In this document: one piece after another, positions 47,054-56,274 of the stretch | How the letters are laid out: the number at the start of each line of letters is the position of its first letter | Position numbering within the stretch: position 1 is the stretch's first letter | NCBI RefSeq assembly: GCF_016756745.1 | Contig: NZ_JAESIH010000064.1 | Span: 1 to 64,000, forward strand | DNA: 64,000 nucleotides | Source of the DNA: Aminivibrio sp. | GTDB lineage: Bacteria; Synergistota; Synergistia; Synergistales; Aminobacteriaceae | Direction of reading: 5' to 3' | Made by a program: the position numbers and the translations under genes | The notes under the pieces: model-generated | Seen by the model: the letters and a program-made list of their open reading frames with translations, nothing else | Told to the model about the DNA's origin: nothing | Databases searched by the model: none

Positions 47054-48205
47054 TCACCCCGCGAGACTGGACAGGTCAAATATGGGTAAGAGGACGGCGA
47101 TGACGACGAAGCCCACCGCCAGTCCGAGGAACAGCACCAGGAGGGGTTCGGCGAGGGTGGCGGCCTTTTCCATGCCGTCCCGGGCCTCTTCCCAGTTCAT
47201 CTCCGCCACCTGGCCGATGGCGCCGGGCAGGTCGCCGCCCTGTTCGCCGATCCTGATGATGTACACCGTCTCCTCGGGGAAGGTGCCAAGCCGCTCCAGG
47301 GCCCGGTCGAACCGGAACCCCTCCTTCACGAGCCGGGCGGCCTCCACCCACCGCTCCGGCCGTGAGTCCATGGAGGAAGCCATGCTGAGGGCCTGCACCA
47401 GGGGGATCCCGGCGGAGAGCAGGGTCTTCAGGTGGGACATCACCAGGGAAAGGGCGATGTTCTCCCGGATGCGCCGGAAAAAGGGAAGGTTGACGGACCA
47501 TTTTCTCTTCCTCGCCAGGAAAAAAAACCCGAGCAGAACAAGGACCAGCACCGGCCACCACTCCCGGAGAAACGCCGCCGTACCCAGGAGAATCCTCGTG
47601 GGGAGGGGCAGGGCCCGGCCCATGTCGGCGAACAGTTCGGCGAGCCGGGGCACCACGTAGGTGAGCAGGAAGAGAACCACGGCGAAGCCGATGACCGTCA
47701 TGGCCAGCGGATAGGTGAGGGCGGACCGGATCTTCCGCCATTGCCTCTCCTGCATAGAATACAGCGCCGCGGCCTGCTCCAGGACACCGGGAAGGGCCGA
47801 CGTCCTTTCGCCCGATTCCACGATCCTCAGGAGGTCTTCCCGGAAGAGCCCCGTCTCCTCCATGACGGCGGAGAGACGCTTTCCTCCCTGCACGCCTTCG
47901 TGGAGATGAAGACAGGCATCGGCCACCCGCCGGTCCGACGAGTGGCGGCCCAGGAACTTCAAGGCTTCCGCGAGGGGAACCCCCCGCTTCAGGTAGGAGG
48001 AAAGTCCCCGGCAGAACAGGGCATGGTAGGAGAGGCCGAACCCCCTTCTCCGCCCGGTTTTCCGCCCCGTTGCCTCGGCGATGTCCACCGCCGTGAGTCC
48101 CTGGGCGGCGAGCAGTTCCCCCGCCCTGAGGGAGGACGGGGCATCCACCGTTCCTTTCCTCACCGTTCCGGTTTCATCGTAGGCCGTGTAGCGAAAGGCC
48201 GGCAC
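47054..48205 (-). CDS. gspF: Type II secretion inner-membrane platform protein GspF
   Basis: 383 residues with two homologous helical domains and three membrane helices, as in GspF/PilC. First domain from about 50 (FCRGLSSYLKRGVPLAEALKFLGR); second from about 250 (MSHLKTLLSAGIPLVQALSMASS). Hydrophobic segments are near 165-185, 215-235 and the C-terminus. The N-terminus (MPAFRYTAYDETGTVRKGTVDA) is characteristic. It anchors the assembly ATPase GspE, encoded three bases upstream. Confidence 0.95.
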   Translation of the reverse strand: MPAFRYTAYDETGTVRKGTVDAPSSLRAGELLAAQGLTAVDIAEATGRKTGRRRGFGLSYHALFCRGLSSYLKRGVPLAEALKFLGRHSSDRRVADACLHLHEGVQGGKRLSAVMEETGLFREDLLRIVESGERTSALPGVLEQAAALYSMQERQWRKIRSALTYPLAMTVIGFAVVLFLLTYVVPRLAELFADMGRALPLPTRILLGTAAFLREWWPVLVLVLLGFFFLARKRKWSVNLPFFRRIRENIALSLVMSHLKTLLSAGIPLVQALSMASSMDSRPERWVEAARLVKEGFRFDRALERLGTFPEETVYIIRIGEQGGDLPGAIGQVAEMNWEEARDGMEKAATLAEPLLVLFLGLAVGFVVIAVLLPIFDLSSLAG

Positions 48206-48208
48206 GGT

Positions 48209-49738
48209 TTACCCCTCTTCCCCGGAGGGACTGAATTCCCCGGCGGAGACCACCCGGAGCAGCTCCTCGGGGGAGGTCCGCCCTTGCCGCAGGGCATCGA
48301 GTCCCAGCTCCCAGAGGGTCCGGAACCCCTTCATCCGGGCGGCGGCCCGTATTTTCTGTGTGGGAAAGCCTGCCGACACCATTTCCCGGAGTTCGTCATC
48401 GAGAATGAACTGTTCGTACAGCCCCACCCGCCCCCGGTACCCCGTGCCCATGCAGTGGTCGCATCCTCTGCCCCGGAAGACCTCCGTCAGTCCCTCCCTG
48501 CGGAAGAGAGCCGGCGCTTCGGCCCGGTACGAGCACCGTGGGCAGAGCGTCCGGACAAGGCGCTGGGCCACGGCGCCGAGAAGGGACCCGGCAGCGAGAT
48601 AGGGCTCGACCCCCATGTCGGTGAGGCGGACCACCGCCGAGACGGAGTCGTTGGTGTGGAGGGTGGAGAGGACCAGGTGGCCGGTGAGGGATGCCTGGAC
48701 GCCGATGTGGGCCGTCTCGTAGTCCCTCATCTCGCCGATCATGATGATGTCCGGGTCCTGCCTGAGGATGGACCGGAGGGCGGCGGGGAAGGTGACCCCC
48801 GCCTTTTCGTTCACCTGGATCTGGCCTACTCCTTCCAGGTCATACTCGATCGGGTCCTCCACGGTGATGATGTTCACCTCGGGCTTCGCCAGGGCCTGGA
48901 GGATGGCGTAGAGGGTGGTGGTCTTGCCGGAGCCCGTGGGGCCCGTGAAGAGGACAAGCCCGTGGGGATTCCCGATAAGGACGTTCATAGTCTCCCTGGA
49001 GGAGGCGTCCATGCCGAGATCCTCCAGGCTGAGAAGCCCCGAGCCCTTGTCCAGCAGGCGGAGGGCGAGCCGTTCGCCGTGCTGCACCGGAATGGAGCTG
49101 ACCCGGATGTCCACCGCCCGGTTCCCCACGGTGATGCCGATCCGGCCGTCCTGGGGGGCGAGGCGCTCGGCGATGTCCATCCGCGCCATGACCTTCACCC
49201 TGCTCGTCAGAGGCGCCTGGAGGTTTCGGGGAAGGCGGAGCCGGTCGTGGAGGACCCCGTCCACCCGGAAGCGCACGAGAACCTCGTTCTCGAAGGGTTC
49301 CACGTGGATGTCCGTGGCCCGGACCTTCAGGGCCTCCCTCAGAAGGCCGTTCACCAGCTTGATGACCGGGACGTCCACCGAGTCGCTCTGCACGTCTTCC
49401 CGAAGGAGCCCGTCGTCGTCGTCGATGCCTGCCACGGCCGAGAGAGTGTCGTCTCCGATGCCCCCTCTCAGGTCGTACAGGCGGCCCCAAAGGCGCTCCA
49501 GGTCTTCCCGCCGGTGGAGCTCCCACGCCGCCTCCCGCCCGAAGGACGCCGCAAGGACCTGGGCGGCGGGGAAGCATTCCGGCGAGGCCAGGGCGACGAC
49601 AAGCCGCTCTCCGTCGTCCCGGAGGGGCAGGATGCCTGCGTTCTTCAGGGCGTCGAGGCTGACCTTCCCCCGGATGAGGGGGGCGATTTCTTCTCCGTCG
49701 GGAAGCCGTGGGACCATTCTTTCGTCTCCTTCCGTCAT
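48209..49738 (-). CDS. gspE: Type II secretion assembly ATPase GspE
   Basis: 509 residues. N-terminal GspE domain, then the CTE ATPase core: Walker A FTGPTGSGKTTTLYAIL near residue 268, Asp box ITVEDPIEYDLEGVGQIQVN near 295, Walker B DPDIIMIGEMRDYETAHI near 330 and His box STLHTNDSVSAVVRLTDMG near 358. A tetra-Cys zinc motif (CPRC...CDHC) is near 398 and 428. Cytosolic motor that drives pseudopilus growth. It overlaps gspD by four bases and precedes gspF by three. Confidence 0.97.
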   Translation of the reverse strand: MTEGDERMVPRLPDGEEIAPLIRGKVSLDALKNAGILPLRDDGERLVVALASPECFPAAQVLAASFGREAAWELHRREDLERLWGRLYDLRGGIGDDTLSAVAGIDDDDGLLREDVQSDSVDVPVIKLVNGLLREALKVRATDIHVEPFENEVLVRFRVDGVLHDRLRLPRNLQAPLTSRVKVMARMDIAERLAPQDGRIGITVGNRAVDIRVSSIPVQHGERLALRLLDKGSGLLSLEDLGMDASSRETMNVLIGNPHGLVLFTGPTGSGKTTTLYAILQALAKPEVNIITVEDPIEYDLEGVGQIQVNEKAGVTFPAALRSILRQDPDIIMIGEMRDYETAHIGVQASLTGHLVLSTLHTNDSVSAVVRLTDMGVEPYLAAGSLLGAVAQRLVRTLCPRCSYRAEAPALFRREGLTEVFRGRGCDHCMGTGYRGRVGLYEQFILDDELREMVSAGFPTQKIRAAARMKGFRTLWELGLDALRQGRTSPEELLRVVSAGEFSPSGEEG

Positions 49739-51675
49739 TTCGACTGCTGCTTCACCGACTCCCGGTACTCCTTCTCGAGCCGCTTCCAGAGCTTCTCCTC
49801 GGGAGCGCTCATGCCGTGGTCGCCGGAGACGATCTCCCTGGTGATCTGCTCCGCCTCGCCCGGGGTCTCAAGGATGTAAGGAGTCAGAAAGATCATGAGC
49901 TCGATCTTCTCCCGCTGCTTCACCGACCGGGTGAAAAGCCCGCCGATGAGGGGGATGTAGGAGATGCCGGGGACCCTGCTCCGGAGGCTCTTTTCCACTT
50001 CCTTGATGAGCCCTCCCAGGACCACCGTGTTGCCTGAGCTCACCATGACGCTGGTCTTGATCTTCCGCTTGCCCGTTACAGGGGTCTCGGCGGTCATGGC
50101 GGTGAGCACGTCCTCCACCACCTGCTCCACTTCCAGGGCCACAAGGTTGCCGCTTCGGATGGAAGGAGTGACGTTGAGGATGAGCCCGGTGTCCTTGTAC
50201 TCGTAGCTGCTCTGAACCGCGTTCGGGTTGGATACGTCCGAAAGCTTCCCCTTGAGCTGGGGGATGACCTGCCCTACCTGGAGCTCGCTGGGGAGGTTGT
50301 CCGTGCACATGAGGCGGGGCATGGAGAGTACGTTCACCGCGTCGAACTTCTTGAGCAGGTCGATGTAGGCGTAAACCAGCCCCATGCCCTTGTAATTTGT
50401 CCTCGTCCCGTAGGTTCCGTCGTCTCTTCTGTATTCCTCCTCGGTGCGGGAAAGGTTCTGGAACCAGTCGATGATCGTCCCCGGAACACCAGCGCCCCCA
50501 GTGTTCAGCTGCCCGGCGAGGACCGCGTCCCCCGTGACGGACCCGCCCCAGGTGGCCCAATCGACGCCGGCGTTGTTCAGCTTCGTCAGGTTCACCTCGG
50601 CGATGAGGCCCCGGAGGAGCACCTGGCGGGGCAAGGTGTCGATCTTCCGGATGATCTCCACCAGGGACTGGAAATGGTGGGGCGGCGCGGCAAAGATGAG
50701 GCTGTTGGACGGGATGTCGGGCACCACGGTGGTGGGAATCTTCCCTTCGGGCGTAGCAGCCTGGGACGCTTGGGCGGACAGGATCTTCGACAGCTGCTCC
50801 GCCACCACCTTGGCATCGGCGTTCTCGAGCTTGTACACGTGGAATTCCCCCGACTTGGGGGTAACGTCCAGGTCCGCGATGAGCTTCAGCGCCCGGTTGA
50901 TGTACCGCTCCTCCCCGGCGAGGACGATCTGGTTGCCCGGGGCGTCGGGGAGAACGGTGAGCCCGAAGACCGGGCTTCCCGGAACTTTCGCCAGGTTGGC
51001 CAGGTGGGCGGCGATGATCTCGGGGGAGGCTTTCGTGATTTTCACCGTCCGGGACTTGAAGATTTTGTCGGCCCTGTCCAGGGTCCGGATGAGGTCCACC
51101 GCCCTGTTCACGTCGGTGGCCCTGCCGGTGAGGAGGATATCGTTCCCCCGGCCCACAGGCAGCACGGTGACCATGCGGCCCGAGGCCTGGCTCACGGCGG
51201 CGGCGATGAAGTCGGCGGTGACGTAGTCCAGGGGGACCACCTGGGAGACCGTCTGCTCACCCTCCCCCGGGCCCATCCGCCCGGTGCGGACGTCCGGCTC
51301 CGCCGAGCTTCCCGGCTGGAGGGGCACCACCTTGCTGAACCCGGCGCCCTGCTGCAGGGTGTAGCCGTTCATCTCCAGCACCGAGATGAACACCTGCCTG
51401 GCTTCCTTCAGGGGAAAGGGCTTCGGGGATATGACCGAGATGGACCCCTTCACCCCGGGGGTGAGGACGAGATTTTCGTTCAGCAGCTCCGCCATGAACC
51501 GGATGAACTTCACCATGTCCACGTCCTGGAAGTTGAACTGGGCGTTCCCCGAAGCCCTCATTCTCCGGGCCGATTCCACGAGGGCGAATTCGTCGTCCTG
51601 GGGGGGAGTCCGGGCCTGAGCCCCCGGTGCGAAACAGAACAGGATAAGTGCCAAAATCAGTAGTTTCCGGATCAT
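49735..51675 (-). CDS. gspD: Type II secretion outer-membrane secretin GspD
   Basis: 646 residues with a signal peptide (LLILALILFCFAPGAQA). N-domains (about 30-330) carry the VDMVKFIRFMAELL and VYKLENADAKVVAEQLSKIL repeats. The secretin core from about 340 ends with VTPSIRSGNLVALEVEQ and TSVMVSSGNTVVLGGLIKEVEKS, then VPGISYIPLIGGLFTR and LMIFLTPYI, all hallmark secretin sequences. It forms the outer-membrane channel, so the cell is diderm. It overlaps both neighbouring genes by four bases. Confidence 0.97.
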   Translation of the reverse strand: MIRKLLILALILFCFAPGAQARTPPQDDEFALVESARRMRASGNAQFNFQDVDMVKFIRFMAELLNENLVLTPGVKGSISVISPKPFPLKEARQVFISVLEMNGYTLQQGAGFSKVVPLQPGSSAEPDVRTGRMGPGEGEQTVSQVVPLDYVTADFIAAAVSQASGRMVTVLPVGRGNDILLTGRATDVNRAVDLIRTLDRADKIFKSRTVKITKASPEIIAAHLANLAKVPGSPVFGLTVLPDAPGNQIVLAGEERYINRALKLIADLDVTPKSGEFHVYKLENADAKVVAEQLSKILSAQASQAATPEGKIPTTVVPDIPSNSLIFAAPPHHFQSLVEIIRKIDTLPRQVLLRGLIAEVNLTKLNNAGVDWATWGGSVTGDAVLAGQLNTGGAGVPGTIIDWFQNLSRTEEEYRRDDGTYGTRTNYKGMGLVYAYIDLLKKFDAVNVLSMPRLMCTDNLPSELQVGQVIPQLKGKLSDVSNPNAVQSSYEYKDTGLILNVTPSIRSGNLVALEVEQVVEDVLTAMTAETPVTGKRKIKTSVMVSSGNTVVLGGLIKEVEKSLRSRVPGISYIPLIGGLFTRSVKQREKIELMIFLTPYILETPGEAEQITREIVSGDHGMSAPEEKLWKRLEKEYRESVKQQSK

Positions 51676-52049
51676 TGTTTTTCCCCCCTTGAAATCACGC
51701 GGTCAGGAACATAAAGAACCACTGCCTCACCCCCCGCTGCTGCGGCGGGTCGTATGACGACTTTCCCGCAGGAATAGCCGGGAGGCAGGCCGTCCTGCCC
51801 CGGAAAATCGAATCTGCCGGTCTCCCAGGAGATTCCGTTCTCCCGGCCCCGGCTCTCCAGCTTTCCGCTGACCGCCCGAAGCCAGAAGTTCCTCGAGAGG
51901 GCGAGCCGTTCCCGTCCGGCGCGGACCTCCCCGAGGGCGCGGACGGAGAGAACGGCCAGCCTCATGCTGCCGGCGGCCACGAGACCCAGGACCGCCACGG
52001 CCACGAGCGTCTCGACAAGGGTGAAGCCCCGTTTCCTTCCCCGTCCCAT
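51672..52049 (-). CDS. Minor pseudopilin (GspI-like)
   Basis: 125 residues from ATG 52049. Basic leader RGRKRG then FTLVETLVAVAVLGLVAAGS, a type IV pilin-like N-terminus with Glu5. The remaining soluble part (TGRFDFPGQDGLPPGYSC and a short beta end) is compatible with a GspI-type minor pseudopilin, but GspH or GspJ cannot be excluded. The longer frame to 52253 is the gspC shadow. It would sit at the pseudopilus tip. Confidence 0.8.
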   Translation of the reverse strand: MGRGRKRGFTLVETLVAVAVLGLVAAGSMRLAVLSVRALGEVRAGRERLALSRNFWLRAVSGKLESRGRENGISWETGRFDFPGQDGLPPGYSCGKVVIRPAAAAGGEAVVLYVPDRVISRGEKQ

Positions 52050-52057
52050 GGGGTCCT

Positions 52058-52963
52058 TCACCGGATGGTGTACTTCAGGGAAACGGGAGCGCCGCCCCTG
52101 AGGACCTGCACGTCGAAGGCACTTCCTCCCATGAGGGAGTTGATGACGTTCACCACGTCCCCCATGTTCCGGATCTCCAGCCCGTTGACCGACTGGATCA
52201 CGTCGCCCTTCTCCACCCCCACGGACTTCAGGAAGCTGTTCCTGTCCACCCACTGCACTTCCACGCCCAATGTCCTGTCGCCGTCGAATTTCGGCCTGAG
52301 CCGGAATTTTTTCATCTCGTCCAGGGGATTCATGAGCAGGTTGTCCACCGTTTCCCTGGGAATTGACCCCTGCTGCCCGGGCCGGGCCGCCGTGACTCCC
52401 GGGCCGGGCATGTTCAGAACCGGAGGAGAAGACGGCGGCGCGGACGCCCTGGAGGACGTGTGGCCGCTGTACCGGAGGAAGACGTTCACCACCGTTCCGC
52501 CTTTTCTGAGGACCACCCTGTCCTCGCCGACCTCGCTCAGTTCATAGCCCTTCACCTGCCGGCCCTGGAGAAAGACGGACTGTTTCCCCCCCTCGTCGAT
52601 CCAGACCGCGATCCCCGGCAACGTACCGGCGAGGCGGATGCCCTCCAGCTCGTACAGCTCACTCACGGTGATTTCCGTCTCCTGCGCCTTCGCCGAAGCC
52701 GCCGCGGGAGAGGGCGGGGGCGCCCCGAAGGGGTCCCCGGCGGCAAAATCCCCCAGGGACGGGGCCTGCTCTTTTTCCGCCGGAAGCGGAGACAGCGCTC
52801 CTCTGCCCGATATTTTTCCAGTCTCTTCCACGGACAGGAGAAACAGCCGTTCCTCCACCATTCCGGCCGCCCAGTATCCTGCCATGGCGGAGAAAAGGGC
52901 CGCCCCGAGAAGGGGAAGGACCAACCGCGCTCCTCCCCGGAGAAGGTCGTCAATTCGTGCCAT
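52058..52963 (-). CDS. gspC: Type II secretion inner-membrane protein GspC
   Basis: 301 residues. One N-terminal transmembrane helix (LVLPLLGAALFSAMAGYWAA), a proline-rich periplasmic linker, the homology-region domain (IRLAGTLPGIAVWIDEGGK near 105, VGEDRVVLRKGG near 145) and a C-terminal PDZ domain (FLKSVGVEKGDVIQSVNGLE near 250). GspC links the inner-membrane platform to the secretin. The gene overlaps gspN by 14 bases. Confidence 0.92.
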   Translation of the reverse strand: MARIDDLLRGGARLVLPLLGAALFSAMAGYWAAGMVEERLFLLSVEETGKISGRGALSPLPAEKEQAPSLGDFAAGDPFGAPPPSPAAASAKAQETEITVSELYELEGIRLAGTLPGIAVWIDEGGKQSVFLQGRQVKGYELSEVGEDRVVLRKGGTVVNVFLRYSGHTSSRASAPPSSPPVLNMPGPGVTAARPGQQGSIPRETVDNLLMNPLDEMKKFRLRPKFDGDRTLGVEVQWVDRNSFLKSVGVEKGDVIQSVNGLEIRNMGDVVNVINSLMGGSAFDVQVLRGGAPVSLKYTIR

Positions 52964-53570
52964 GGGGGTTTCTTCCTCCCCTCTTCAGGATCCAGGTTCC
53001 GGGTTTTTCCTGCCTCAGGTGAAGGAGGGGCCGGAGGAGTTCCATCAGGGCCGCCCGCTCTCCTCCGATGGCGAGATCGGCCTCATCAAGGGCAAAACCC
53101 CTGGATGAAAGGACCGCCGTCCCGGAAACGTCAAGCTCCCCGGAAGTCCTGAATTCCAGCACCTCGATTCTTTCGGACCGAAAGACCAGCCTGGCCTCGA
53201 CCGCAGCGAGAAAGAGGGGCTGCTCCCCCGGAAGGGGAAGATTCACCGATACCCTCTCGAGCCGGAGCCCGGCCGCCGGGGCAAGAGCGGCCACGGTGTC
53301 CGACGGCGAAAAGACGACCGTCACCCGGCCGGCCTCTCCTGAGAGGAGAGGGGACCGGAGCCGGACATTGAGGAGTACCGCCCCTGGAGGAAGGCGTCCC
53401 TCTGCGGATACTGAAGAAGCGTCAAGAAAAAAACCCTTTTCCGACGCTGCCCGGACGGCCCTGCTCCAGGCCGCCTCCGTTCCTGCCCCGAAGGGGAAGA
53501 ATGCCAGGAAGGACGCCCCGAACACCGCCGCCGAGAAAAGGAGAAACAGGACCGCCCTTCCGGCTTTCAT
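52950..53570 (-). CDS. gspN: Type II secretion GspN-like protein
   Basis: 206 residues. N-terminal signal or anchor helix (AVLFLLFSAAVFGASFLAFFPFG), then a periplasmic, beta-rich region with LNVRLRSPLLSGEAG, LRLERVSVNLPLPG and a FRTSGELDVSGTAVLS strand repeat typical of GspN/AsmA-like folds. GspN is an accessory part of some Gsp systems. Located between gspM and gspC with short overlaps. Sequence is poorly conserved, so the call leans on context. Confidence 0.75.
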   Translation of the reverse strand: MKAGRAVLFLLFSAAVFGASFLAFFPFGAGTEAAWSRAVRAASEKGFFLDASSVSAEGRLPPGAVLLNVRLRSPLLSGEAGRVTVVFSPSDTVAALAPAAGLRLERVSVNLPLPGEQPLFLAAVEARLVFRSERIEVLEFRTSGELDVSGTAVLSSRGFALDEADLAIGGERAALMELLRPLLHLRQEKPGTWILKRGGRNPHGTN

Positions 53571-54118
53571 GGCCCCTGCCTCCCGAGAAGGAGCACCGCG
53601 GTGATGGTCCGCCCCGGGGCCCCTTCCGGCGAAGGGCTCCGGACCGCCCGGAGGTCGGCGGAGAAGGAATAGATGCCCCTCCGCTCCGTCTCCTGGAGGA
53701 AACGGGCCAGGCTCTCCGAGGACAGGCCCTCCAGCGTCACGGAGACGGCGCTGCCACCCCCCCGTCCCGTGGTGCTGCTCAGGCTCAGCATGTTCGACCG
53801 GAGGCCGAGAGAGGCCACGGCGTTGGAAACGGCGGTGAGGAGATCCTCCTCGCCGTCGGCGGGAAGGGGAATCCGTCCTGTCCCCGCTGCCTGCCGGAGC
53901 ACCCGGTATTCCCCGATCACTGCGGCAAGGTCGTCAAACCGTTTTTTCTGGAGCTCTCTCCTCGCCCGAAGGTCCCTGCCGTCGCTCCAGAGGGAGAAGG
54001 CCGCCCCCCAGGCGAGAAGGGCCAGGAGCAGCAGGAGAAGGGTCCGGTGCTCCACCCCGGGACCGCTGTCGTCCTTTCCCAGGAGGGAGGGCAAGGAGGC
54101 GGACAGGAAGCGTTTCAC
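53567..54118 (-). CDS. gspM: Type II secretion GspM-like protein
   Basis: 183 residues from GTG 54118, overlapping the gspL stop (GTGA). One transmembrane helix (LLLLLLALLAWGAAFSLW) near residue 30, a coiled-coil segment (LRARRELQKKRFDDLAAVIGEY), then a small ferredoxin-like domain from about 85 (VSVTLEGLSSESLARFLQ). This topology and position after gspL fit GspM/PilO-like platform proteins. The longer in-frame ORF to 54553 is a gspL shadow. Confidence 0.8.
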   Translation of the reverse strand: MKRFLSASLPSLLGKDDSGPGVEHRTLLLLLLALLAWGAAFSLWSDGRDLRARRELQKKRFDDLAAVIGEYRVLRQAAGTGRIPLPADGEEDLLTAVSNAVASLGLRSNMLSLSSTTGRGGGSAVSVTLEGLSSESLARFLQETERRGIYSFSADLRAVRSPSPEGAPGRTITAVLLLGRQGP

Positions 54119-55338
54119 GGCTTTTCCCTCCTCAGGGACAGGGAAAATCTCAATCCTCCGCCCGGGATCTGCTGGATGTCCCCCAGAGATGCCCTGAACC
54201 CCCGGGAATCGGCCGCCGTCCGGAGGGCCTGGATGGCTTCCATTGTCCGGGCCGTCCCTGTCAGCTCGGCACTCTCGCCGGTGTAGCGCATCCGGTCGAG
54301 GACCGGGAAGCCGGATTTCCTCCCCCCGTCTCCGCCGGTCCACACCCTTCCGAGATGACCGAGAAAGAGGGAGAGAGAACTGTCGTCCCCTCCGCTTCCC
54401 CGAAGTTCCGCCAGCTTGCCCCGTGCCTGGGAGAGAGGGTCCACGATTCGCTCCGACGGACCGGCGATCTCCCGGTAGAGGGCCGCCGCCTCGGCTGAAA
54501 GCCTCTCCAGGGAAGAACGGACCTGCAGGGAAAGGGAGAACTGAACGGCGCAAAAGACCGCCCCGAGAAAAGCGGCGGCGGCGGAAAAGTTCCTGAGGAC
54601 CCGGGCCGTTCTCTCCCGGGCGAGAGTGGCTTTCAGGGCGGGCCGGGAAATGTTCACGGAAAGAAAGGCCGGGAAACGGGCCGCAGTCTGTCGGGCTGCC
54701 TCAAGGAGCTCGCCGGGGGATGTCCCTGTCCAGACCGAAGCGGCAAGATCCTCGCGGCCGGAAGCAAGGGCGAATTCTCTGCAGAGACGAACATCCCTGT
54801 CCATGCCGTCCCCCTCTTCAGGACCCGGTGCTCCGTCTTCCTCACTGCCGCACCTGCAGAAGAGGGGAACGCCTCCGGCAAATACCGCCGAGGCGGTAAC
54901 ACCCATCCCGCGGAAAACGGTGATCCCTTCGCCGTCCACCATGGAAGCCAGGGCCAGGGGGAGGGGCCAGCAGATGTTTCCCCGCAGGGGAACCCCGTCC
55001 CCGTCTCCGGGTACCTCGGAGGCCGCCACACACCATGCGGCTCCCTCGGCTCCTCCGCCTCCGACGCCGGAGATCCACGGGATGATGTCCACGGCCTCCT
55101 CCCCGGAAAGCAGCGGGCTGAATCTGAGGGAGAGGGCGCCGCGCACGTCCTTCAGCGAGCGGAAGGGAAAGGAAAAAGGGTGCGCCGAGAGGGTACGGAA
55201 GGGGTACAGGACAAGGGCGCCCCGGGAAGGAATGCTGTTCCCGGCACTCTTTTCTCCGGAAGGGTTGCCGCCGTTTTCAAGGAGGCGAAATCCGTCCCTG
55301 GTCTTGAGGAAAAACGAGGAAATCTGCCGTCTGGTAAT
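54115..55338 (-). CDS. gspL: Type II secretion GspL-like protein, probable ATT start
   Basis: 407 residues if translation begins at ATT 55338, which immediately follows the gspK TAA and has GGGAGGA about eight bases upstream. The upstream part (LVLYPFRTLSAHPFSFPFRS, then LSLRFSPLLSGEEAVD) is the expected PilM/GspL N-terminal core, so the GTG at 55146 would truncate the fold by 64 residues. A cytoplasmic actin-like domain is followed by one transmembrane helix near residue 255 and a periplasmic domain. It couples GspE to the platform with GspM. Confidence 0.75.
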   Translation of the reverse strand: MTRRQISSFFLKTRDGFRLLENGGNPSGEKSAGNSIPSRGALVLYPFRTLSAHPFSFPFRSLKDVRGALSLRFSPLLSGEEAVDIIPWISGVGGGGAEGAAWCVAASEVPGDGDGVPLRGNICWPLPLALASMVDGEGITVFRGMGVTASAVFAGGVPLFCRCGSEEDGAPGPEEGDGMDRDVRLCREFALASGREDLAASVWTGTSPGELLEAARQTAARFPAFLSVNISRPALKATLARERTARVLRNFSAAAAFLGAVFCAVQFSLSLQVRSSLERLSAEAAALYREIAGPSERIVDPLSQARGKLAELRGSGGDDSSLSLFLGHLGRVWTGGDGGRKSGFPVLDRMRYTGESAELTGTARTMEAIQALRTAADSRGFRASLGDIQQIPGGGLRFSLSLRREKP

Positions 55339-56274
55339 TTACGGTTCCTCCCATCGGACCGTGTCGGTCACCGCGCCTTTTCGTTCCAGTATAACCTCCA
55401 GCGGGGTCTTTTGACCATCGGCAAACTCAACGAGAAAGGACACCCTGAAATGGCTGCTCGTAAAGGAGATCACGTTCATGAGCCGCGCCCTGGCCGATGC
55501 CGGAAAGGACGGCACGGAGGACAGGTCCTCCATGGAGGCGAAAACCCTGGCTTCCCTCGCCCGGACCAGGTCGGCGGCGATGTTCCCGTCCAGGCCGTCC
55601 AGAAGGGCCAGCACCTCCGGGAGAGCCGTGTTGGCGTTGATCTTTCCGTCTGACCGGAGGGTGACCAGGGGGGCGATCCCGGGGCGGGTTTCCGTTCCGT
55701 AGAGAATGTCCGCCGTCATTCCGGGAACAAAAAGCAGCTCTTCCAGTGAAAGGAGGGGCCTGTTCAGGTACCCGTTCCGCTCGCCTCCGCCGAGGCGGGG
55801 CTCCCCGTCTCCGTCGAGGAAGTCCAGCACCACGGCCTCGAGATTTTCCGCCCCGGCCTGCCGCCACAGCCTTCTCCACGGTCCCGCCAGCTCGGATCTC
55901 ACCGTTCTCCCGTCGGGAAGGAAGAGCCCGTTCAGCGGGAAGCGGTCGTTCAGGGGAGTGACGGCCATTTCCAGCGTCACGCCCGCTTCGGGAAACTCGA
56001 GGGTCCGGAGAGAGAAGATATCGTCCCCCGGAGCGTGAGCCTTTCCCGGGTGAAGCCCGATCAGGGCCTTCGCCGCTGGGAGAGCGGCCTCGCAGACCAT
56101 CCTGGCCGTGAAAGCCCGCCGCTGTCCGTCAAAGGTTCTCACGGATCTCCTGGCGAAGACGGCGAATCCGGTGGAGGCCGCCAGCAGGAAGAGGGACACC
56201 AGGAGGACCGAGAGGAGGACGAGCCCCTTTCGTTTTTTCCGGACCGGTCTATTCGGGAGGAAGCCAGTCCTCAC
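55339..56274 (-). CDS. gspK: Type II secretion pseudopilin tip protein GspK
   Basis: 311 residues from GTG 56274, which has a very good AAGGAGG nine bases upstream; the longer frame to 56343 is not needed. Basic leader PVRKKRKG and hydrophobic helix LVLLSVLLVSLFLLAASTG without the Glu5, typical of GspK. The large periplasmic part has PLNDRFPLNGLFLPDGR near 115, LSLEELLFVPGMTADI near 180 and a SAM-like segment (NTALPEVLALLDGLDGNIA near 220). It caps the pseudopilus with GspI/J. The gene overlaps gspJ by 26 bases. Confidence 0.9.
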   Translation of the reverse strand: MRTGFLPNRPVRKKRKGLVLLSVLLVSLFLLAASTGFAVFARRSVRTFDGQRRAFTARMVCEAALPAAKALIGLHPGKAHAPGDDIFSLRTLEFPEAGVTLEMAVTPLNDRFPLNGLFLPDGRTVRSELAGPWRRLWRQAGAENLEAVVLDFLDGDGEPRLGGGERNGYLNRPLLSLEELLFVPGMTADILYGTETRPGIAPLVTLRSDGKINANTALPEVLALLDGLDGNIAADLVRAREARVFASMEDLSSVPSFPASARARLMNVISFTSSHFRVSFLVEFADGQKTPLEVILERKGAVTDTVRWEEP

